Source: Deltaproteobacteria bacterium (GTDB lineage: Bacteria > Myxococcota_A > UBA9042 > PHBI01 > JACKFB01). Taken from it: a DNA stretch of 64,000 bases. The stretch's first letter is position 1. Each line of letters starts with the position of its first letter. This document shows, in pieces, positions 35,628-56,995 of this stretch. Location: contig JACKFB010000005.1 in the NCBI GenBank assembly GCA_020632695.1, forward strand, positions 62,001 to 126,000. The letters are read 5' to 3'. The notes below the pieces were generated by a model. That model had not been told where the DNA came from. It worked only from the letters and a program-made list of their open reading frames with translations, and ran no database searches. The translations under genes and the position numbers were made by a program.

Positions 35628-35970
35628 GGGGACTCCTGCACGGACCACGTCGCCGAGAGAGGCGGACGAGGGGACCGGTCAACTCCACACCGTATGCAAA
35701 CTTCCGGGAAAGAATATCGAAATCGGTGGACGCCAGACGGTTTCAGGCGCCGGAGCTTGCGCGCAACAGCGCCCTTGCCAGCGAGGGGGCTCGTGCGGTT
35801 GTCTGGAGGGTTCTCGATGGCCCGTGCTGCTGCATGCGATGTGTGTGGGTGTGACACGCTTGGAAGAGCATGGGGCGCAACGGTCCGGCGGTCAGTCGCG
35901 TCACAGCGGGTGTAACAGCGCGGGCTCGGGTGGTGGCGCCGGCAAGGCCCGGTCCACATGCGAACCCCTC
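35628..35970. other. Intergenic region upstream of the protease operon
   Basis: 343 bp without a supported gene. It must hold the promoter of the protease operon. A TTGACC lies on the minus strand near 35677-35682, but no matching -10 box was found. Locally more AT-rich around 35700-35730 (agaatatcgaaatc). Confidence 0.45.
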
Positions 35971-38454
35971 TCAGGGCGCGACGCCGGGCCGGATCACCAG
36001 CTCCAGCGGCGCCTGGGCGCTCACCGATAGGGGCTCGGTCGTGGTGCTCAGCGCGCCCAGCGTCTCCGCCGAGCTGGCCTTGACGGCCTCGCCGCTGGCC
36101 CGCGCCACGGAGACTGCCTCGGCCGAGTCCCAGCGCAGCGTGACCTGCCACGGCGTCGTCGCGTCGGTGCTGAGGGTGACCCGCCGCTCGGCGCCCCGCG
36201 CGCTGACCTCGACGTCGAAGCGCGCATCGCCGGCCCGGAGGCGCCGCACCGTCATGTCGGGCCACCCCGAGGGGAGATGGGGCCGCAGCGCCAGTTCCTT
36301 CGAGGACGCGTCCGGCTCGAAGCCGACGAGGTAGTCCACGGCCGCGGCGGCGACGATGCCGCCCTCCCACGGGCGGAACTTGGCCGTGTAGTCGCCCAGC
36401 GCCCCCGACGGGTCGTAGAGCAGCGTCAGCCCGGAGTCGTCCGGCGCCACCTGGTACTCCTGCAGGTTGCCGCTGCTCCCCAGCACCTTTGACAGGGTGA
36501 CGAAGGCGGCCTCGGCGTCGGGGTGGCCCACGTCGGTCAGCGCAGAGAGGGCGTATCCGGGGAGCATGCCCGTGTAGACGCCCGTCGCCTCGTCGCCCAG
36601 CAGCGGGAAGTCGGCCAGGTTGCCGTCGATGGGGCTCTGGAAGCGGCCGGGCTCGGTGCCCAGCCGCTCGATGAGGCAGCGGGTCGCCGCCCTGGCCAGC
36701 TCGGAGTCGCCGTCTTCGGCGCCGGCCCAGGTGAGCTTGAGCGCCACGTCCTCGAAGGGCTCGGGCAGGGTCTCGCCGGTGGCGCGCACGACCAGCGCGG
36801 CGATGCAGCCGTCCTCGAGCAGGTAGTAGTCCATCAGCCCCTGCCGGATGGTGGCCTCCAGCGTCGCGGCCTGGGCGAGATCGGCCTCGTGGCCGGTCGC
36901 GCGGGCCATGGCGTCGAAGCCCCGAGCGGCGCCGAGCCAGAGCAGTGACGAGTTGGCCGACCACGACTCCTCGTGGTGCGGCGACTCGAGCGGGTAGCCG
37001 AAGGCGACGTTCATGGCGGTGCGGAAGGTCTCGTCGCCGGTGAAGGGCAAGAGCCCGTCCTCGTTGGGCACCTGGCGCAGGAGGCAGCGGCGGTAGAAGG
37101 GCCAGCGGTCGGCGAGGGGCTTCGCGTCACCGGTGAAGCGCAGCCACTCGGCGGCGGTCCAGACCATGTAGCTCGGGGTCTCGGCGGCCACCTTGCCGGC
37201 GAGCGGGCCCAGGGCGTCCCAGTCGGGCGGCGCCGGCGGCGGATCCAGGTCCAGGTCGGCGTCGTAGGAGTTCTGCAGATCGCCGCGCTCCGACGCCGCG
37301 CCGTAGAGGTAGGTCATCAGCGCGCGCACCTCCTCGTGGGCGCCCAGGCGCAGCCAGGCCAGCACCGCCCCGATGGTGTCCCGCGCCCAGACCCGCGTGT
37401 ACTCCGACATGGGGCAGTTCGCGCCCTCGACGCTGGTCTGGACGCGCAGGGTCATGGCCATGCCGTCGAGGAAGTCGCTGACCCGCGGGTCGGGCAGCTC
37501 GAAACCCACGAGGCGCTCGCGCCAGGCCGCGTGCTCGGCGACCAGCGCCGCCACCGTCGCGTCCAGGTCCAGCTCGGGCAGGTCGACGGCCGCGTCGCCC
37601 TGGGCGGTGCAGTGCAGGAGAGTGAGGCGCGCGTGGGCGCCTGGCGCCAGGGGGCCCACCGGGTGGGTGAGGACCTTGCCGTCCACCTGGCCCTCGCTGC
37701 TGAGGAAGCCGGTGGTCAGGGCGCGCTCGCCGGTCTGCTCGAGCAGGCGATCCGGCGTCGGGCTGGTGACAGAGACGGCGGCGGCGACCCGCAGCTCCAG
37801 CGCGGCGGTGGCCTCGCTGGCGGCGTTGCGCACCTCGATGACGCGGACCATGCAGTGACCGGCCGGGTCCGTGGCCGGGGGCACGAAGTCCAGGGTCTCC
37901 AGCCACAGCGCTCCGAAGCGGGCACGCGAGAAGAGCACGGGCGCCGAGAGGCTCATCGCCGTCCACTCCTCGTCGCTCTCGGCGGCGACGCCCGGCCCGG
38001 TCAGCGAGACGCTGTAGTCGCCGAAGAAGCGCTTGCCGCGCTCGTAGGTGGGGCCGGTCATGCCGTGCATGGTGTTCATCGGGTCGGTGAGGCCGAAGAG
38101 CGCGAAGACGCGCCCGTTCCCGGTGCCGTAACCGCCGCGGTGGCCGGTGTCGGGACGCTGGGCCACCGGGCCGGCGACGTGGGTGACCCAGGTGCTCATG
38201 TGGGCCGAGAGCGCAGGCCAGGCGGCGGGCAGCCCGGTGGTGGCGTCGAAGTCGGGACCGGCGGGCCAGAGCTCCGGCTGGGGAGGCGCCAGGTCGGGTC
38301 CCAGGTCGGCCAGGACGTCGGCGGTGGCGTCGAGGCTCGCGTCGCTTCCGTCGGGGCCGGCGTCGGCATCGGAGCCCGGCGAGGGGTCGGCGGCGCAAGC
38401 GCAGACGGCTGCAGCCAGCAGGAGCGGGAGGATGGGGCTCAGCGCGCGTGGCAT
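35971..38454 (-). CDS. Six-hairpin glycoside-hydrolase-like lipoprotein
   Basis: 827 residues. The signal MPRALSPILPLLLAAAVCAC has a lipobox at Cys 18 or 20, followed by an Asp/Ala/Gly/Ser-rich linker (about 22-60). The body shows an N-terminal beta-sandwich (about 100-310), then a mostly helical domain (about 340-720) with MSEYTRVWARDTIGAVLAWL, NEDGLLPFTGDETFRTAMN and KFRPWEGGIVAAAAVDYLVG. This is the layout of (alpha/alpha)6 glucosidases and trehalases (GH15/63/65-like clans), and the C-terminus is a beta-sandwich. Asp/Glu in WARDT, GDE and PWEGG are candidate catalytic residues, but I cannot name the acid-base pair. Likely digests an alpha-glucan or disaccharide at the cell surface. The ATG at 38454 and the one at 38457 are both possible starts. 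Single gene. Confidence 0.75.
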   Translation of the reverse strand: MPRALSPILPLLLAAAVCACAADPSPGSDADAGPDGSDASLDATADVLADLGPDLAPPQPELWPAGPDFDATTGLPAAWPALSAHMSTWVTHVAGPVAQRPDTGHRGGYGTGNGRVFALFGLTDPMNTMHGMTGPTYERGKRFFGDYSVSLTGPGVAAESDEEWTAMSLSAPVLFSRARFGALWLETLDFVPPATDPAGHCMVRVIEVRNAASEATAALELRVAAAVSVTSPTPDRLLEQTGERALTTGFLSSEGQVDGKVLTHPVGPLAPGAHARLTLLHCTAQGDAAVDLPELDLDATVAALVAEHAAWRERLVGFELPDPRVSDFLDGMAMTLRVQTSVEGANCPMSEYTRVWARDTIGAVLAWLRLGAHEEVRALMTYLYGAASERGDLQNSYDADLDLDPPPAPPDWDALGPLAGKVAAETPSYMVWTAAEWLRFTGDAKPLADRWPFYRRCLLRQVPNEDGLLPFTGDETFRTAMNVAFGYPLESPHHEESWSANSSLLWLGAARGFDAMARATGHEADLAQAATLEATIRQGLMDYYLLEDGCIAALVVRATGETLPEPFEDVALKLTWAGAEDGDSELARAATRCLIERLGTEPGRFQSPIDGNLADFPLLGDEATGVYTGMLPGYALSALTDVGHPDAEAAFVTLSKVLGSSGNLQEYQVAPDDSGLTLLYDPSGALGDYTAKFRPWEGGIVAAAAVDYLVGFEPDASSKELALRPHLPSGWPDMTVRRLRAGDARFDVEVSARGAERRVTLSTDATTPWQVTLRWDSAEAVSVARASGEAVKASSAETLGALSTTTEPLSVSAQAPLELVIRPGVAP

Positions 38455-38639
38455 CATGGGGGCCTCGACGGGAGGGAGCGGCAGGGCGACGTGGCGCATA
38501 GCCTGCACCATGTGGCCGCTCGACGCGACGCCCTCCGCGCGCGCTCGGGCCACGCGGGGCTCGGCGCCAGCGCGGCGGCGGCTTGTGGCGGCGGGGCGCC
38601 GCTGATGGCAGACTCCCGGGGTCGAGACCGGGAGGCAGG

Positions 38640-38926
38640 GTGACCAGCGAGCAGACGGGGAGCGACGCCAGGCGCCTCGCGCTCTACGTGAGCCCCGGCT
38701 GCTTCTACTGCAGCCGCGTGCTGCGAGCCGTCGAGGCGCTGGGCGCCGACGTGGAGGTGCGCGACACCATGCGCGACCCCCAGCACCGCGCCGCGCTCTG
38801 GCAGGCGATGGGCCGCGGGACCGTGCCGGTGCTGCGCATCCAGGGGCCGGGGGGCGAGGACCGCTGGCTGCCGGAGTCGCGCGACATCATCGAGTGGCTG
38901 CAGCAGCACGTCGGCCGGGCCCCGCT

Positions 38927-38930
<4 letters not shown>
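38640..38930 (+). CDS. Glutaredoxin-like small thiol protein
   Basis: 96 residues, mapping to the thioredoxin fold of glutaredoxins and glutathione-S-transferase N-domains. SPGCFYCSRVLRAVE carries the CxxC active site (Cys-Phe-Tyr-Cys). GTVPVLRI carries the cis-Pro loop, and the final helix is RDIIEWLQQHV. The start is GTG at 38640 with GGAGG four bases upstream; no ATG is in frame. The GTG of the next gene overlaps its stop (GTGA), so the two are co-translated. Predicted cytoplasmic. Confidence 0.85.
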
Positions 38931-40955
<2,025 letters not shown>

Positions 40956-41030
40956 GGGGCTGAGACCGAGCGGCGGGGTGGGTCCGGGTGTGGGGGGGCC
41001 TCGGGGGGGGATGGGGGTTGGTTGGCGTTG

Positions 41031-43145
41031 GTGCTGCTCGGGTGGGCGCTCCGGGGGCGCCGGGGGCGTCGGGGGTTGTTGGTGCTGCTGGTGTCGCTCG
41101 GGGGCTGCACGGCCGGTTCGGTCGGCGGCGCGGCGGACGCGGCGGACGCGGTGGACGCGGAGGTCGGAGATGCGGCGGCGGGGCCGGCTCTGCCGGGGGC
41201 GGCGGCGCTTTCCGGGATCACGGTGCGGATGGACTTCACGCGGACGGCGGGCTTCTTCGCGGCGCCGGTGCCGGGCGACGACCTGCAGGAGGCCGACGGG
41301 CGGGTGGACCTCTCGGGGTGGCCGAATCCTGGGCGGGTGGACATCGTGGCCGACCTGCTGGAGCTGCTCGCCGAGGACGCGCGGGGCTTCGCCACCACCG
41401 CGACGATCTACCTGCCCATGAGCGGGCCGCTGGACGAGGACGCGCTGCCGACGCTTCAGGCGACGGCGCAGGCGGACTCGCCGGTGCTGCTGGTGCGGGT
41501 GGACGAGGGGCCCGACCGGCTCGTGCCTCACCCCATGGAGCTGCGCTTCCTGGCCGACGGCGGGCCCTTCGGGGACGCCAACCTGCTGGCCGCCCTGCCG
41601 CTGCAGGGGCTGCCGCTCCGCCCCTCGGCCACCTACGCCCTGGCGCTGCGGCGCTCGCTGGGCGACCCGGCGGGCCACGCGCTGGGGCGCTCGGCCGAGC
41701 TGGCGACGCTCTTGCGCGGCGAGGTCCCGCCGGGGCTCGGGGCCGAGAGCGCCGAGCGCTTCCACCGGGCCATCGACGCCCTGGCCGAGGCGGGTGTGGA
41801 GCCCGTGGACCTGGCCGGCCTGACCGTGTTCCGCACCGACGCGCCGACCGCCGGGCTCGACCGCTTCGTCGCGGCCGCCCGCGCTCGCCCGGTGCCGGCG
41901 CTGGCCAGCCCGTGGACGATGGACGAGGTCTTCGACACCTTCTGCGTCTACTCGGCGACCGTGGACATGCCCGACTACCAGGCCGGCGAGCCGCCCTTCC
42001 TGGACGCGGGCGGCGGCTTCCAGCGCGACGGCCACGGCGACCCCATCTGGCAGCGCGACGAGCGCGCGCGCATCGTGGTGACCCTGCCGCGCCGCACGCC
42101 GCCGGCGGCCGGCTTCCCGGTGGTGGCGCTCATCCGCACCGGCGCGGGCGGCGACCGGCCCCTGGTGGACCGCGGCCCGCGCGCCACCAACGGCGGCCCC
42201 GCCATCAGCCCGGGCACCGGTCCGGCGCTCCAGTTCGCCGCCGCCGGCTTCGCGGGGGTGTCCGTCGACGGGCCCCACGGCGGGCTGCGCAACGTCAGCG
42301 GAGGCGACGAGCAGTTCCTGGTCTTCAACATCCAGAACCCGCGAGCGCTGCGCGACAACATCCGCCAGTCGGCCCTGGAGCTGGCCTTGCTCCCGGATCT
42401 CCTGACCGACCTGCGCGTCGACGCCAGCGCCTGCCCCGGCCTGGGGCAGGAGGCCGGCTTCGACCTCGCCCACCTGGGGCTGATGGGCCACTCGATGGGC
42501 GCGACCATCGCGCCGCTGACCCTGGCCGTCGAGCCCCGCTACCGCCTGGTCATCCTGAGCGGCGCCGGCGGCAGCTTCGCGGAGAACGTGGTCTGGAAGG
42601 AGAAGCCCATCCGCGTCCGCCCCATCGCCGAGCTGCTGCTGGAGTACGGGTCGATCTCCCGGCCGCTGGACATCTGGGACCCGGCGCTGGCGCTGCTGCA
42701 GTGGGCCGGCGAGGCCGCCGATCCGCCGGTCTACGCCCGAGGCCTGGTGCGCGAGCCGCCGGCCACAGGCCCGCGCCACATCCTGATGATCCAGGGCATC
42801 GTCGACCGCTACATCCTGCCGCCCATCGCCGCCGCCACCACGCTGTCGGTGGGGCTGGACCTGGCGGGGCCGGAGCGGGACACCGGCGTCGAGGAGATCG
42901 CCCACTTCCGCGCCCTCGACGAGCTGCTGCCGCTGGGCGGCCTCGGGACCTTGCCGCTGCCTGCCGCCGGCAACCGCAGCGACGCGTCGGGCGCGCCGGT
43001 GACCGCCGTGGTGGTCCAGCACCTGGAGGACGGCATCGAGGACGGCCACGAGGTCGCCTTCCAGGTCGCGGCGGCCCGCGCGCAGTACCGCCACTTCCTC
43101 GAGACCTGGCTCAGCGGCGTCCCCGAGGTGCCCGCCGCGCCCTGA
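41031..43145 (+). CDS. Alpha/beta-hydrolase (esterase-like) lipoprotein
   Basis: From GTG 41031 the product is 704 residues with signal MLLGWALRGRRGRRGLLVLL, then VSLGGC; the lipobox Cys is residue 26. A short Ala/Asp linker follows. The C-terminal half is an alpha/beta hydrolase: GFPVVALIRTGAGGD strand and loop, GLMGHSMGATIAPLTL with nucleophile Ser 488 in GHSMG, a likely acid region near HILMIQGIVDRYI, and a His-rich end. The N-terminal half (ATIYLPMSGPLDEDALPTLQ) resembles the Ig-like or cap region of bacterial virulence-factor lipases. The frame is open upstream without a stop through the sorting tail of the preceding protein, so the real product may begin earlier if the T at 40709 is absent or bypassed. 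It ends 7 bp before the stop of the convergent chalcone-isomerase-like gene. Confidence 0.8.
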   Translation: MLLGWALRGRRGRRGLLVLLVSLGGCTAGSVGGAADAADAVDAEVGDAAAGPALPGAAALSGITVRMDFTRTAGFFAAPVPGDDLQEADGRVDLSGWPNPGRVDIVADLLELLAEDARGFATTATIYLPMSGPLDEDALPTLQATAQADSPVLLVRVDEGPDRLVPHPMELRFLADGGPFGDANLLAALPLQGLPLRPSATYALALRRSLGDPAGHALGRSAELATLLRGEVPPGLGAESAERFHRAIDALAEAGVEPVDLAGLTVFRTDAPTAGLDRFVAAARARPVPALASPWTMDEVFDTFCVYSATVDMPDYQAGEPPFLDAGGGFQRDGHGDPIWQRDERARIVVTLPRRTPPAAGFPVVALIRTGAGGDRPLVDRGPRATNGGPAISPGTGPALQFAAAGFAGVSVDGPHGGLRNVSGGDEQFLVFNIQNPRALRDNIRQSALELALLPDLLTDLRVDASACPGLGQEAGFDLAHLGLMGHSMGATIAPLTLAVEPRYRLVILSGAGGSFAENVVWKEKPIRVRPIAELLLEYGSISRPLDIWDPALALLQWAGEAADPPVYARGLVREPPATGPRHILMIQGIVDRYILPPIAAATTLSVGLDLAGPERDTGVEEIAHFRALDELLPLGGLGTLPLPAAGNRSDASGAPVTAVVVQHLEDGIEDGHEVAFQVAAARAQYRHFLETWLSGVPEVPAAP

Positions 43146-43152
43146 AGCGCCC

Positions 43153-43830
43153 TCAGGGCGTCAAGGTGCGCGCCACGCCCTTGTAGACGTTGGACTTGAG
43201 GCTGGGCGAGACCGCGTCGGAGCCCAGGAACACGTCGTAGAGCGCGCGGCAGAAGGCCTCGCTCTCGATGGTGCCCATCTTGCGGCCGGCGATGGTGGTG
43301 GTGAGCTTGCCGCCCTTGGCCCAGGTGAACACCAGGTCGGTGTCCTCCTTGACCTCGTCCATCTTGAAGTAGCTCTTGAAGGTGGCCAGCGCGCTGACCG
43401 CGGCCGCGCCCTGGCGGGCCACCCGCGGCTCCACCGACTCGGAGAAGGCCTCGGCCATGTCCTCGCCGTCCACGTCGCGCGCCATCACCAGGCGCACCGA
43501 CTTCTCGAACCCGTCGCCCAGCATGGCCTTCTTGACCGCGGCGTCCTTGGCCAGGTCGGCCGGCGCCCGCCCCTTGAAGGGCGAGAGCGTCTCCCGCAGC
43601 GCGCTGGTGTCGGCGTAGAGGCCGGCGGCGTAGACCTTGACCTTGAGGAAGGTCTTGGTGCGCACGCCGACGCCCAGGAGGTCGAGGGCCTGCGACGCGC
43701 CCGGCGGCGTGAACCTGTCCTCGAAGCTCTTGCCGGTGGACGGCTCGCGGGTGGCGGCCTGCGCCGAGGTCGCGAGGAGCGAGCAGGCGAAGAGGAGCGC
43801 GAGCGCGCCCCGCGGTGCAGCGACGAGCAT
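43153..43830 (-). CDS. Exported chalcone-isomerase-like protein
   Basis: 225 residues with signal peptide MLVAAPRGALALLFACSLLA, cut near AQA. The mature part matches the bacterial CHI-like fold: LLGVGVRTKTFLKVKVYAAG followed by LYADTSALRE, KSVRLVMARDVDGEDMAEAF and TFTWAKGGKLTTTIAGRKMG-like strands, ending FCRALYDVFLG. In bacteria this family is generally not an isomerase and may bind fatty acids. No flavonoid-pathway genes are nearby. The ATG at 43830 has GGAGGG five bases upstream. A candidate promoter lies at 43921-43950. Confidence 0.82.
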   Translation of the reverse strand: MLVAAPRGALALLFACSLLATSAQAATREPSTGKSFEDRFTPPGASQALDLLGVGVRTKTFLKVKVYAAGLYADTSALRETLSPFKGRAPADLAKDAAVKKAMLGDGFEKSVRLVMARDVDGEDMAEAFSESVEPRVARQGAAAVSALATFKSYFKMDEVKEDTDLVFTWAKGGKLTTTIAGRKMGTIESEAFCRALYDVFLGSDAVSPSLKSNVYKGVARTLTP

Positions 43831-43920
43831 GACAGCCCTCCAGGACGGTGTGTGTGCGACGCGACGGAGCGTCGGGTCGCGGGACGGCTGATCCGAGACG
43901 GCGGACCAGCCTGCACGACC

Positions 43921-43950
43921 GCAATAGCCCCGCGACCGGCCCAGGGTCAA
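43921..43950 (-). promoter_or_regulatory. Candidate promoter of the chalcone-isomerase-like gene
   Basis: Minus strand: TTGACC (43950-43945), 18-base spacer, TATTGC (43926-43921). The start would be near 43914, leaving about 84 nt of leader. Same 18-base spacing as the promoters at 21133 and 56408. Confidence 0.5.
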
Positions 43951-43986
43951 TGGTTGGCCGGGCGCCCGCCCGCTTCGCGGCCGACC

Positions 43987-45852
43987 TCAGATCACCACCC
44001 GGACGCCGCCCAGGGTCTCCAGGCGGTGGGGGAAGCGATCGCCCGGGGTGCCGATGAACATGTAGTTCTTGGGGACCTCCAGGCGCTGGCTCAGCGCCTC
44101 GATGAGCTCGGGGCCGAAGGTGCCGCGCACGGCGACGAAGTCCACGCGGAGCTGCGGGTACATGTGGTCGATGCTGCGCAGGTGCTCGGCCAGCTCCGGC
44201 GGGATGTCCTCCTCGTGCTCGTAGACGTGCACGACGCGCAGGCGCTGGCTCTGCTCGTTGTCCAGGGCGTACAGCGCCGCGCGGTTGAGGGTGGGCAGGT
44301 CGTCGCCCTTGGTGAAGTAGACGATCGTCAGCTCGTTGATCCGCTTCAGGCTCGAGCCCACCCATTGGCGCACGGCCGAGTGGGCGCGGTTGACCTTCTC
44401 GAGCACCGACTCGCTGACGAAGAGGATGACGCGCAGGATCTGCACCCGGAGGAACATCACGCCGACCGCGGCGCCCGCGACCGCGAGGTAGGTGGCGAAC
44501 ACCCGCACGTTCTCCGGGCTGAGGTTGGCCACCAGCCCGACGATGACAGCGGCCAGGGCGATGATGACGCCGGCCCAGCTCGCGCGCGTCTCCCGCGGCA
44601 GGCGGGCGCGTCGCACCTTGAGCAGGATGTTGCCGATGGCGAAGAGCGCCATCACCGACAAGAACGACAGGGTGTAGACGCCGCCGAGCAGCGTGACCTC
44701 GCCGCTGGTGATGACCAGGATCGACGCGCAGAGGCCGAAGAAGCCCAGGATGATCCAGTGGTTGGTGTGGCGCGCGCGGTTCTCGCGCAGCAGGAACTGC
44801 GGCAGGCAGCGGTCCAGGCTCATCCGGCGCATCAGGCCGGTCACGCCGACGTAGGAGGTCAGCACGGCGCCCGAGAGCACCAGCACCGCGTCGACGCTGA
44901 CCAGCGTCGCCAGCCAGGGCCCGGCGGCGCGGCGGCCCATCTCCGCCAGCAGGTTGGTCTGGTGCTCGGTGATCTCCGACAGCGGCACCAGCCCCAGGGC
45001 CAGGAAGCTGATGAGCGGGTTGAAGATGGCGACGGCCAGCCACATGTTGCGCAGGGTCTTGGGGAAGACGCCGCGGTCCTGGTCCTCGATGAAGTTGGCC
45101 GAGCTCTCGAAGCCGGAGATGCCCAGCATGGCCGCGCCGAAGCCCAGGAAGAGCGCGCGGCCGAAGCCGCCGGGCGGAGGGAGCTGCCAGTTGAACTGGA
45201 AGGTCTCCAGCGACGACGCGATGGTGATGCCCGAGGCCACGCAGAGGATGGTCAGGGTCAGCATGTGGATGATGAAGATCGCCAGCGCGACCACGGCCGA
45301 CTCGGTGATGCCGATGAGGTTGAGGGCGGCGAAGAAGGCGAGCAGACCGATGGTCGCCCAGAAGATCGGCAGGCCCTCCAGCATCGAGTGGGCGTAGTGG
45401 CTGGCCTCGCCGGCGCTGATGACCGCCGTGGCGACGTAGCTGAGCAGGGTCAGGCAGGCCGCGCCCGCGGCGACGCGCTTGTTGGTGCAGTTGAGAAGGA
45501 GGGTGTAGGTGCCGCCGTTGAGCGGGAGCGCGGAGCCGACCTCGGCGTAGATCTTGCGGAAGAGGTAGAGCACCGCCGCCACGATCAACAGCGCGATCGG
45601 CGCCAGGTGGCCGGCGACGCCCGCGCTCAGCGCCGCCACGTAGAGGCAGCTCGAGGTGATGTCGTTGCCGCAGATCGCGGTCGCTCGCCACTGGCCCAGC
45701 TTGTGGTGGGTCCCGCCCAGCGGGCTGAACTCGACCGCCGAGCCGTCCAGATCGTCGATGCGAGCCGCCGAGCCCCAGCCGGCGAACTCCCACCCCATGG
45801 AGGTCTCGGCCGCCGCCGATGCCGGCACCGCAACGCTCGCGTCGTCGCTCAT
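43987..45852 (-). CDS. APC-superfamily amino-acid permease with cytoplasmic tail
   Basis: 621 residues. The N-terminal region contains GQWRATAICGNDITSSCLYV, the unwound first helix typical of the APC (amino acid-polyamine-organocation) fold. Twelve or so hydrophobic helices follow (for example GRALFLGFGAAMLGISGFES, with the conserved GFES of helix 6) up to about residue 470. The last 130 residues are soluble with a UspA-like alternation (INELTIVYFTKGDDLPTLNR; VPKNYMFIGTPGDRFPHRLE), a tail seen in some APC transporters and possibly regulatory. ATG 45852 has a GGAGGG site. The substrate is not evident. Downstream, 156 bp separate it from the chalcone-isomerase-like gene on the same strand, and that gap holds the latter's own candidate promoter. 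Confidence 0.87.
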   Translation of the reverse strand: MSDDASVAVPASAAAETSMGWEFAGWGSAARIDDLDGSAVEFSPLGGTHHKLGQWRATAICGNDITSSCLYVAALSAGVAGHLAPIALLIVAAVLYLFRKIYAEVGSALPLNGGTYTLLLNCTNKRVAAGAACLTLLSYVATAVISAGEASHYAHSMLEGLPIFWATIGLLAFFAALNLIGITESAVVALAIFIIHMLTLTILCVASGITIASSLETFQFNWQLPPPGGFGRALFLGFGAAMLGISGFESSANFIEDQDRGVFPKTLRNMWLAVAIFNPLISFLALGLVPLSEITEHQTNLLAEMGRRAAGPWLATLVSVDAVLVLSGAVLTSYVGVTGLMRRMSLDRCLPQFLLRENRARHTNHWIILGFFGLCASILVITSGEVTLLGGVYTLSFLSVMALFAIGNILLKVRRARLPRETRASWAGVIIALAAVIVGLVANLSPENVRVFATYLAVAGAAVGVMFLRVQILRVILFVSESVLEKVNRAHSAVRQWVGSSLKRINELTIVYFTKGDDLPTLNRAALYALDNEQSQRLRVVHVYEHEEDIPPELAEHLRSIDHMYPQLRVDFVAVRGTFGPELIEALSQRLEVPKNYMFIGTPGDRFPHRLETLGGVRVVI

Positions 45853-46405
45853 CGCACCCTCCAGCCTGCCGACCTCGGAACCACCGCGGCTCCGCGGGCG
45901 CGGGCACGGGCACGGGCGCGCGCTGCGTCCACGTCGGCCCGGCCGCCCTGGCCGATTCGCCGGCAAGATACACGAGGCGCGGGTGACGGCACAGGACAGC
46001 CCCCGTCGCCGGGGCCGTGACGCGCCGGCCAGGATCCCGTCTCTGCCCCACCCTCCCCCGCGTCGGACACCGCTTGACGCGGCACCGCCGCGCGTTGTCT
46101 ACAACGGGCACCCCATCGTTCTTTACGCCATCACCCGCGGTCCGGCGCCGACCACCACGCCAGCCTCCCGCTGGCTCGCCGAGCGCCCCCGCCGCACATC
46201 GACCCTCCCGTCGCTGCTGCGCGAAGCGGACGCCCGCGGCCGCCACCGCGTCGCAGCGGCGAGGCCCGCCCCGCGCGACACCTCGTGGCCGCGGCGGCCT
46301 CCAGATCCCCTCGGGGACCCGCCTCGCGCCCGACGTCGAGGCTCCCTGCCCCCTGTCCGTATCGGCGCGACGCCCCAGCGGCTCGCGCCCCTCCAGGAGT
46401 CCCCC
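45853..46405. other. Divergent intergenic region, permease / polyprotein
   Basis: 553 bp with no gene I can support on either strand; open frames here are Arg/Pro/Ala-rich, without a start signal. It contains a candidate plus-strand promoter at 46074-46103 and an AGGAG ribosome site just before 46406. The implied leader of the polyprotein mRNA is about 300 nt, long enough to hold RNA structure, but I recognise no riboswitch. Confidence 0.5.
46074..46103 (+). promoter_or_regulatory. Candidate promoter of the polyprotein gene
   Basis: TTGACG (46074-46079), an 18-base spacer, TCTACA (46098-46103); TACAAC two bases on is an alternative -10. The -35 match is good and the -10 is weak. Confidence 0.4.
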
Positions 46406-56305
<9,900 letters not shown>

Positions 56306-56407
56306 CGCCGCACCGCCCGCCGCCGCGCCTGCTCTCGTGGCGCCGCGGCGGGCGGGCGTCCGGACTCGCGCCGCGCCGACGGGGCCGTCAGCGGCCGCTG
56401 CCGCGTT

Positions 56408-56437
56408 TTGACACCCCGCGACGCCGGCCCCTAGACT
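56408..56437 (+). promoter_or_regulatory. Strong candidate promoter for the lipoprotein-collagen-aldehyde dehydrogenase genes
   Basis: Perfect -35 TTGACA (56408-56413), 18-base spacer, TAGACT (56432-56437; four of six). Inferred start near 56444, leader about 42 nt to ATG 56486. It lies about 100 bp after the polyprotein stop, in a gap with no gene. Confidence 0.7.
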
Positions 56438-56485
56438 CCATCGAATCGGCCGGGCCATCTCCGCCCGGTTGAGGAGCTCCTGAGC

Positions 56486-56956
56486 ATGAGGATGGTGCTG
56501 CACGCCGCGTGGCTGCTCGCGGCGTCGCTGCTCGGCGCGTGCGCCGCCGACGGCGGCGTGCCGGGGATCATCGACGGCGAGTGCGTCCCGCGCTGCGCCG
56601 GGCGCGCGTGCGGCGACGATGGCTGCGGGGGCTCCTGCGGGACCTGCGATGCCGCGAGCCCCTTCTGCGTCGAGGGCGCCTGCGCGGCGCAGTGCAGCCC
56701 CGCCTGTGAAGCGCGGCAGTGCGGAGATGACGGCTGCGGCGGATCGTGCGGAACCTGCAGCGGGGGCGCTGGCTGCGTGGCCGGCTCATGCTGCGTCGCA
56801 GCATGCGGCGCGCGGCAATGCGGAGACGACGGCTGTGGCGGCCAGTGCGGGACCTGCGACCAGGCCGAGTCCTGCGTGGACGGCGCCTGCGTGGACGGCG
56901 CGGCGGCCAACCGATGGGACGAGGGGACCTGGGACCAGAACGTCTGGGGCCCCTGA
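56486..56956 (+). CDS. Small Cys-rich lipoprotein with three CGDDGCGG repeats
   Basis: 156 residues. The signal MRMVLHAAWLLAASLLGAC is lipidated at Cys 19. The body holds three copies of CxxxxCGDDGCGGxCGTC separated by about 32 residues, a disulfide-rich repeat common in myxobacterial secreted proteins, then an Asn/Trp-rich tail (RWDEGTWDQNVWGP). The start at 56486 has GAGGAG nine bases upstream; an in-frame ATG at 56492 is also possible. No function can be named. It is 39 bp upstream of the collagen-like gene and probably in the same transcript. Confidence 0.8.
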   Translation: MRMVLHAAWLLAASLLGACAADGGVPGIIDGECVPRCAGRACGDDGCGGSCGTCDAASPFCVEGACAAQCSPACEARQCGDDGCGGSCGTCSGGAGCVAGSCCVAACGARQCGDDGCGGQCGTCDQAESCVDGACVDGAAANRWDEGTWDQNVWGP

Positions 56957-56995
56957 GCGCGCGACGGCCCGGACCCGGGCGCAGGGAGGTGTGGG

